A stretch of DNA of 45,344 bases. Source: an uncultured Massilia sp. (GTDB taxonomy: Bacteria; Pseudomonadota; Gammaproteobacteria; Burkholderiales; Burkholderiaceae). Below the pieces are notes generated by a model. That model was not told the origin of the DNA. It searched no databases and worked only from the letters and a program-made list of their open reading frames with translations. The translations under genes and the position numbers were made by a program. Of this stretch, positions 40,901-45,344 are shown piece after piece. How positions within the stretch are numbered: position 1 is the stretch's first letter; each line of letters starts with the position of its first letter. The stretch lies in the NCBI GenBank assembly GCA_946481275.1, contig CAMLMV010000054.1, forward strand, positions 1-45,344, in the 5' to 3' direction.

Positions 40901-41302
40901 TCAGTGTCCGGCGTCGACGGTGGCGCGTGCAACCAGCAGGGCCATCACGCTGCTCGCGACGATGGCGGCGCTGACGTCGACGGCCCAGTCGCGCACGCTG
41001 GCGCCGCGGTAGGGAAAGAAACTCTGGACGTACTCGTCGCCCGCGCCCATCGCGGCGATCGCCAGCACAGCCTTGCCGGCGCGTACCAGCGGCGTGCCGC
41101 GGCTGCCGCTGAACCACAGCGCGGCCAGCACGGCATAGGCGATCGAGTGCAGGACCGCGCCCGGCGCATAGGCGCCGATGTCGGCGCGGGCTCCCGGGAC
41201 ATTGCCGACCGTAATGATCGTCAGGTACATCAGGACAGCGCCTGCAAGGCATAGCAGGCGCATGCGCGGATTCTGCAGGAACGTGAATAAATGCATCGTC
41301 AT
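40901..41302 (-). CDS. VanZ-like membrane protein
   Basis: The 133-residue protein has about four membrane helices and the VanZ-type motif GDEYVQSFFPYRGASVRDWAV, with the conserved Glu/Gln, Arg and Asp. The family is named for teicoplanin resistance, but most members have unknown roles in the envelope. The start may be 41302 or 41296, as Shine-Dalgarno signals are weak. Confidence 0.8.
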   Translation of the reverse strand: MTMHLFTFLQNPRMRLLCLAGAVLMYLTIITVGNVPGARADIGAYAPGAVLHSIAYAVLAALWFSGSRGTPLVRAGKAVLAIAAMGAGDEYVQSFFPYRGASVRDWAVDVSAAIVASSVMALLVARATVDAGH

Positions 41303-41374
41303 GGCAAGGCGGCTTCGAAAAACGCCCACCTTACCATGCTGGTTGTGCACGTGCACATGGCACGTGTGCAGGCC

Positions 41375-41698
41375 TCAGATCGTGAGGGCTGGCGCGCCGT
41401 TCGGATAGTGGGCGTCGAAGCAGCTGGCGCAGTCGGCGCAGAACAGGTGGGCCACGCGCACCGAGGACTGGCGCAGGACCAGTTTCAGGTGGCCGCTCTG
41501 GCATTTGGGGCAAATCTCTCGGACGCTGCCGAAAGTCATGACGTGAAGAGGTTGTCCTTCATCGTCGAGGTGGTCGATGACCATGCGCGGATTGAGCTCG
41601 CTGAGAACCAGGCAGTCTTCCGGTTCCGCATGGCGGCGGCGCGATGGTTCGGGTTGGTGCTGGGGTGGCGACATCGTCTCAGGTACAGGTAAAGTCAT
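41375..41698 (-). CDS. Small zinc-ribbon protein
   Basis: The 107-residue protein has a polar N-terminus and a C-terminal zinc ribbon: CPKC (C63, C66) and CADCASC (C87, C90, C93), 20 residues apart. It is cytoplasmic, with no signal. It could be a nucleic-acid-binding or regulatory adaptor; the family is not recognised. AAGGAG lies about 8 bases before the ATG, and a good promoter (41763-41790) sits 65 bases upstream. Confidence 0.75.
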   Translation of the reverse strand: MTLPVPETMSPPQHQPEPSRRRHAEPEDCLVLSELNPRMVIDHLDDEGQPLHVMTFGSVREICPKCQSGHLKLVLRQSSVRVAHLFCADCASCFDAHYPNGAPALTI

Positions 41699-41762
41699 TG
41701 GACCGGCTCCTTGGAATAGTCTTGTCCCCACGCGACTGGAAAAATCGCGAGGCGCGAATTTC

Positions 41763-41790
41763 ATCATAGCGGAATCCTGAGATGGTTCAA
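41763..41790 (-). promoter_or_regulatory. Promoter of the zinc-ribbon gene
   Basis: On the minus strand TTGAAC (41785-41790) and TATGAT (41763-41768) are 16 bases apart, a close match to sigma70 consensus, 65 bases before the zinc-ribbon ATG. Confidence 0.6.
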
Positions 41791-41848
41791 GCACGACAAC
41801 AAAAGAATTGTGCAGTGCGTGCCAAACACAACAGCAAGGATACGGAAC

Positions 41849-41880
41849 AAAAAAAAATGCCCGCCAACGGAGGACGGGCA
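41849..41880 (-). terminator. Intrinsic terminator of the candidate small RNA
   Basis: Reading the minus strand, TGCCCG (41875-41880) pairs with CGGGCA (41858-41863), helped by CC/GG next to it, and is followed by nine Ts (41849-41857). A classic Rho-independent terminator. Confidence 0.85.
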
Positions 41881-41977
41881 CAACCCAAGATCGGGCCAAG
41901 AGACGCAGAATTCGGTGCGGTGTGCCGCGGGCGGCACACCTTCTGCGATCACGCATATCGGTTGCGTGTATGCAGAT
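41849..41977 (-). ncRNA. Candidate small RNA (about 130 nt)
   Basis: In the 537-base gene-free stretch 41699-42235, the minus strand reads as a structured RNA. A -10-like TATACT (41984-41989) precedes hairpin 1 (CACGCA / TGCGTG, 41950-41968), hairpin 2 (9-bp GGTGTGCCG stem with tetraloop, 41919-41940, extended by a CGCAGAA / TTCTGCG pairing 41904-41947) and a terminator hairpin with nine Ts (41849-41880). No coding frame with a ribosome binding site fits. The -35 box is weak. It is not recognised as 6S, SRP, RNase P or tmRNA. An alternative is the leader or tail of another transcript. Confidence 0.45.
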
Positions 41978-42085
41978 GAACCCAGTATAAAGACACAATG
42001 TTAAAGGACCATGACACATCTCAAGGGTGTGCCGCTTTGCGCCGGAACTTTTCGGATGGGATTGGTCACGCTGCGTGACAGGGAT

Positions 42086-42112
42086 AAAAAAAAGCCCGCT
42101 GTTTGCGGGCTT
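42086..42112 (-). terminator. Intrinsic terminator of the SDR gene at 42236
   Basis: On the minus strand AAGCCCGC pairs with GCGGGCTT (8 bp, loop AAACA) and is followed by eight Ts (42086-42093). It lies 123 bases after the SDR stop and should end that transcript. Confidence 0.85.
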
Positions 42113-42235
42113 GAAACTATTTTCTTGGAGGAGAATAGTGGAGACAGGTGCCATTATGTTGCGGCGCGATATATGTGTCCAATGATGAATTCGGATACCT
42201 GTCATCACGCCGGCTGATAATGGTTGAGCTCGCTA

Positions 42236-43000
42236 TTACTCCTTGACGGGCACCGTGTAATTCAGCGCCATGCGGCCGCCGTCCGCATACAGCGTCTGGC
42301 CCGTCATGTACGAGGCGTCGTCGCTGGCGAGGAACGCGGCGATGGCGGCGATTTCTTCCGGTTCGCCGCAGCGGCCCAGCGGCGTGCGCGACAGGATCGT
42401 GTGGCGTGCTTCCGGGCTGCCCAGCACGGCCTTCTTCGCGAGCTCCGTCAGGATCGTGCCCGGACCGATCGCATTGACCCGGATGCCATGCTGGGCCAGG
42501 CTGATCGCCGTCACGCGCGTGAGCTGGTTGACGCCGCCCTTGGAGACGACGTACGGGATCTGGTTGGGAATGGTCAGCTCCGCGTTCACGCTCGACATGT
42601 TGATGATGCAGCCCGCCTGCCGTTTGACCATCGCGCGCGCGACGGCCTGGCTGCACAGGAACATCGATTTCAGGTTGATGCGCAGGACGCGGTCGAAATC
42701 CTCCTCGGCCAGGTCGAGGAAATCGGCGGCATGGGTGACGCCGGCATTGTTGATGAGGATGTCGATGTGGCCGAACGCGGCCAGGGTGGCGGCCACCATC
42801 GCGTCGACTTCGCTTTTTATGCTCACGTCCGCCTGGAAGAAGCGGGCAGCGTCGCCCAGCGCCTCCGCCGCGGCCGCGCCTTCGGGGTGCACGTCGACGA
42901 GCATCACGCGCGCGCCCTCGCGCACGAGGCGTTCGGCGCACGCCAGGCCGATGCCCTGGCCGGCGCCGGTGACGATGGCGGTTTTCTGGCTGAGTTTCAT
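42236..43000 (-). CDS. SDR-family oxidoreductase (3-oxoacyl-ACP reductase/sugar dehydrogenase-like)
   Basis: The 254-residue protein is a classical SDR with TGAGQGIG cofactor motif, NNAGVTHAADF, catalytic serine in INMSSVNAE and Y-x3-K in YVVSK. The C-terminal SYMTGQTLYADGGR is typical. ATG 43000 has GAGGA 6-8 bases upstream. Substrate is unknown; sequences of this type act on sugars, sugar acids or 2,3-diols. It forms a single-gene unit ending at the terminator at 42086-42112. Confidence 0.9.
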   Translation of the reverse strand: MKLSQKTAIVTGAGQGIGLACAERLVREGARVMLVDVHPEGAAAAEALGDAARFFQADVSIKSEVDAMVAATLAAFGHIDILINNAGVTHAADFLDLAEEDFDRVLRINLKSMFLCSQAVARAMVKRQAGCIINMSSVNAELTIPNQIPYVVSKGGVNQLTRVTAISLAQHGIRVNAIGPGTILTELAKKAVLGSPEARHTILSRTPLGRCGEPEEIAAIAAFLASDDASYMTGQTLYADGGRMALNYTVPVKE

Positions 43001-43059
43001 GGGGTCCTCGCTGCTGCAATGAAAAGAAAAGGCCGCCATTGTAGCGGCCCCTCACCGTA

Positions 43060-43569
43060 TCAGAGCATCACGGGCCGGTCCGGCAATTCGTTCGGCCGCG
43101 CACCCCCGGACGGGAAATGCTGGCGCAGCAGCTGGTTCACCTGGGCGATCGCGGCCAGGGTCGCCGCGTGGAATTCGCCGCGGGCAAAGCCGCGCGTCAT
43201 CGTGTCGCACACGCCTTGCCATGTGGCGCCGTCGATCTTGCGGTCGATGCCCCGGTCGGCAATGATATCGACTTTCCGATCTGCAAGATTCACGTAGATC
43301 AACACTCCGCAATTGTCCTCGGTATCCCAGATGCCATAGTCGGCGAACAGGGCAATGGCGCGCTGGCGGGTTGTCACGCCGGCCCAGGCCAGCGACAGGG
43401 GCAAGCCCTTCTCGACGATCAGCCGCACTTCGCCACGGTGCGTTTGCTCGCCCGCCGTGATGGCTTCCGTGATCGCCGTCAGCGCTTCCGGCGGAAACGC
43501 GCGCTCGGCCTCGTTGCGCGTGCTGAGCAAATGGCGCAGGGCGCGCCGCAGGCGGTTCGGTTCTTCCAT
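43060..43569 (-). CDS. TPM-domain protein (second copy)
   Basis: The 169-residue protein contains a TPM_phosphatase-type domain: IWDTEDNCGVLIYVNLADRK, VDIIADRGIDRKI and WQGVCDTMTRGF. There is no signal peptide. Homologues near LemA are membrane- or envelope-associated with unclear function. ATG 43569 overlaps the upstream stop by 1 base (TGATG), so it is coupled to the YgcG-like gene. A GTG one codon earlier is possible. Confidence 0.85.
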   Translation of the reverse strand: MEEPNRLRRALRHLLSTRNEAERAFPPEALTAITEAITAGEQTHRGEVRLIVEKGLPLSLAWAGVTTRQRAIALFADYGIWDTEDNCGVLIYVNLADRKVDIIADRGIDRKIDGATWQGVCDTMTRGFARGEFHAATLAAIAQVNQLLRQHFPSGGARPNELPDRPVML

Positions 43570-44420
43570 CACCAGTCTCCCGACGCGCCGCCGCCGTCGA
43601 AGCTGCCCCCGCCACCACCGGAAAAGCCGCCGCCGCCACCGTCCGAAAAGCCGCCCGAGAAGCCGCCGCCGCCGCGCCAGCGGTCGTTGTCGTGGTGGGC
43701 AGCATTGGCAAGGATGTTTCCAAGAATAAAGCCTGTGGTGCCGCTACCCCAGTCGGTGCCGTAGCGGCCCGGCTGCGCGAGGCGCGTGCGGCGCGGGCGG
43801 AACACGGCGCGCAGGACGGTAATGCCGACGAGGATCAGGAAGATGCTGACGACGACATTCGGACCGTCGTCTTCCTGCTGCTGCGCGGTCGGCTGCGCCT
43901 GGGGCGCGGGAAATTTTTCCTGGTTGAGGAGCGTCGCGATGGCGCCGACGCCCGCGACGAGGCCGCCGTACCAGTCCTGCTGGCGGAAGTGCGGGGCGAT
44001 CGTGTCTTCGAGGATGCGCTTCGATTGCGCGTCCGTCAGCACGCCCTGCACGCCGCGGCCGGCTTCGATGCGCAGGCGGCGCAGCGCCTTCGGATTGTCT
44101 TTCGCGACCACCAGCAGCACGCCGTCGTCGACGCCCTTGCGCCCGAGCTTCCAGGCGTCGGCCGAGCGGATGCTGTACTGCTCGATGGCTTCCGGTTCCG
44201 TCGACGCCACGAGCAGCACGCCGATCTGGCTGCCCGTCTTCGCTTCGTAGTCGGCCAGGACGCCTTCCAGCTTCTGGCGCTGTTCCGGCGTCAGCATGCC
44301 GATCTCGTCGGTGACGCGCGCGCGCAGCGGCGGCACCTGCTTGAATTGCTGTGCGTGCGCGTGACAGGCCAGCAGCAAGGTCAGCATCCAGGCCCACAGC
44401 AACCGCGGCAGGGCGTTCAT
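43569..44420 (-). CDS. TPM-domain exported membrane protein (YgcG family)
   Basis: The 283-residue protein has a signal peptide (MNALPRLLWAWMLTLLLACHAHA), a TPM domain (about 30-155: VTDEIGMLTPEQRQKLEGVL, GVDDGVLLVVAKDN and RIEAGRGVQGVLTD), a membrane segment near 190-210, and a C-terminal Gly-rich tail ending in GDW. The tail with repeated GGGFSGG is common in the family. It is encoded between lemA (9-base gap) and a second TPM gene, a conserved LemA-TPM arrangement of unknown function. Confidence 0.9.
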   Translation of the reverse strand: MNALPRLLWAWMLTLLLACHAHAQQFKQVPPLRARVTDEIGMLTPEQRQKLEGVLADYEAKTGSQIGVLLVASTEPEAIEQYSIRSADAWKLGRKGVDDGVLLVVAKDNPKALRRLRIEAGRGVQGVLTDAQSKRILEDTIAPHFRQQDWYGGLVAGVGAIATLLNQEKFPAPQAQPTAQQQEDDGPNVVVSIFLILVGITVLRAVFRPRRTRLAQPGRYGTDWGSGTTGFILGNILANAAHHDNDRWRGGGGFSGGFSDGGGGGFSGGGGGSFDGGGASGDW

Positions 44421-44429
44421 GGCATGGCC

Positions 44430-45041
44430 TTATTTGCCGAAGTTGACGGTCGGCGCCGTCGAAATGGCCTTCTCGTTCTCGACCGTGAACGACGGCTTGG
44501 CCTGGTAGCCGAACATCATGGCGGTCAGGTTGGTCGGGAAGCTGCGCACCGTCACGTTGTAGTCCTGCACGGCTGCGATATAGCGCTGGCGGGCCACCGT
44601 GATGCGGTTTTCCGTGCCTTCCAGCTGCGACTGCAGGTCGCGGAAGCTGGCGTCGGCCTTCAGCTGCGGATAGTTTTCCGACACGGCCATCAGGCGCGAC
44701 AGCGCGCTCGACAGCTCACCCTGCACCTGCTGGAATTTCTGGAAGGCTTCCGGATTGTTCAGGACTTCCGGCGTGATCTGGAAACTGGTCGCGGCCGCGC
44801 GCGCCCGCGTGACGGCTTCCAGCGTATCCTTTTCGTGCGTCGCATAGCCCTTGACCGTGTTCACCAGGTTGGGGATCAGGTCGGCGCGGCGCTGGTATTG
44901 GTTGACGACCTCGGCCCAGGCGGCCTTGGTGGCCTCGTCCTTGGCCTGGAACTGGTTGTAGCCGCAGCCCGACAGCAGGGTGGCGGCCAGTACGGCGGCC
45001 AGCAGCATGCCGGCCCAGCGCGTGAACAGGGAAGGTTTCAT
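44430..45041 (-). CDS. lemA: LemA family lipoprotein
   Basis: The 203-residue protein has a lipobox LLSGC (Cys 26) and the coiled LemA domain: YQRRADLIPNLVNTVKGYAT, EKDTLEAVTRARAAA and FRDLQSQLEGTENRITVARQ, then YNVTVRSFPTNL. It is the first gene of the lemA-TPM-TPM operon and probably a periplasmic or membrane-anchored partner of the TPM proteins. ATG 45041 has only a weak GGA upstream. Confidence 0.93.
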   Translation of the reverse strand: MKPSLFTRWAGMLLAAVLAATLLSGCGYNQFQAKDEATKAAWAEVVNQYQRRADLIPNLVNTVKGYATHEKDTLEAVTRARAAATSFQITPEVLNNPEAFQKFQQVQGELSSALSRLMAVSENYPQLKADASFRDLQSQLEGTENRITVARQRYIAAVQDYNVTVRSFPTNLTAMMFGYQAKPSFTVENEKAISTAPTVNFGK

Positions 45042-45077
45042 CTGACGATCATCCGTAACTAGTTGTCGAATGGCCAA

Positions 45078-45132
45078 AATATAACCGAAATGCGATCGTA
45101 TTGGCGAGACGCACGGAACTGGGCGGTACAAT
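45078..45132. promoter_or_regulatory. Divergent promoter region between lemA and pyrF
   Basis: A -10-like TATATT for lemA (45078-45083, minus strand) and TACAAT for pyrF (45127-45132, plus strand) face outward in 124 bases. The -35 boxes are weak (TTGGCG at 45101-45106 is 20 bases from the pyrF -10). Confidence 0.35.
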
Positions 45133-45165
45133 AGAGGGTTTGCAATCAGATCAGAGAGGCCGCCC

Positions 45166-45344
45166 ATGAACTTCATCGACAAACTGAACGCCGCCTGGAA
45201 GCGCAACGATTCCCTGCTGTGCGTGGGACTCGACCCGGACACGGCCCGTTTCCCCGCGCACCTGCAGGGCACGCCGGACGGCATCGTGGAGTTCTGCAAG
45301 GCCATCATCGACGCGACCGCCGACCTGGCCTGCGCCTTCAAGCC
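45166..45344 (+). CDS. pyrF: Orotidine 5'-phosphate decarboxylase (3' partial)
   Basis: The visible 59 residues ([20 protein letters not shown] then [13 protein letters not shown]) match the start of the class II PyrF used by betaproteobacteria, which decarboxylates OMP to UMP. The gene runs off the window end. AGAGAGG lies about 7 bases before the ATG. Confidence 0.88.
   Translation, partial: MNFIDKLNAAWKRNDSLLCVGLDPDTARFPAHLQGTPDGIVEFCKAIIDATADLACAFK

Noticed and set aside
41849..41977. 6S, SRP or RNase P RNA
   Set aside because: None of the conserved motifs of these RNAs is present; kept only as an unassigned small RNA.
43060..45041. lemA-TPM-TPM operon as a novel system
   Set aside because: The association is common in Proteobacteria even though the function is unclear.

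Overview
The window is 45.3 kb of GC-rich bacterial chromosome with tightly packed genes, many ATGA/GTGA stop-start overlaps and Shine-Dalgarno starts. Protein flavour (GbpR-like LysR regulator, AraD1/GguC-type FAH protein, IlvD/Edd sugar-acid dehydratase, class II PyrF start, NodT/EmrAB efflux set) and the GGGGTCAGAGCAC and GTGGGC repeats suggest a betaproteobacterium of the Oxalobacteraceae, perhaps Massilia or a relative. No rRNA, tRNA, CRISPR array, phage or complete insertion sequence is visible.

1-19121 is an arabinan and L-arabinose utilisation locus. It opens inside an IlvD/Edd dehydratase (L-arabinonate dehydratase type), followed by an AraD1-type FAH protein, an alpha-ketoglutarate-semialdehyde dehydrogenase and an SDR sugar dehydrogenase. 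Together these would form a non-phosphorylative route from L-arabinose to alpha-ketoglutarate. Next come exported glycosidases: GH51 alpha-L-arabinofuranosidase, GH43 endo-arabinanase-like enzyme and GH127/146 beta-L-arabinofuranosidase. After an interruption (small AT-rich gene, rsgA paralogue, lipoprotein) lies a YtfQ-YtfR-YtfT-YjfF-type furanose ABC importer, a second GH43 enzyme and a GbpR-like LysR regulator.

19278-31850 is mixed: a chemoreceptor, an FAH hydrolase / 2-hydroxyacid dehydrogenase pair, a MarR-DHA2-NodT-HlyD drug-efflux operon with a clear operator palindrome, a repeat element, a zinc-type asparaginase, a pirin, a small exported protein and an M20 dipeptidase.

32173-40077 is a galactose locus: galT, an M24-fold protein that has lost most metal ligands, galK, a GH2 glycosidase, and a separate 867-residue protein fusing a glycosyltransferase to a flavoprotein that resembles eukaryotic-type UDP-galactopyranose mutase. 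The last is the most unusual gene in the window and could link galactose uptake to galactofuranose-containing surface glycans.

40082-45344 holds a Ser/Gly-rich lipoprotein, a VanZ-like membrane protein, a zinc-ribbon protein, a probable small RNA with its own terminator, an SDR, a lemA-TPM-TPM operon and the start of pyrF.

All functions come from reading the translated sequence; no database search was run.
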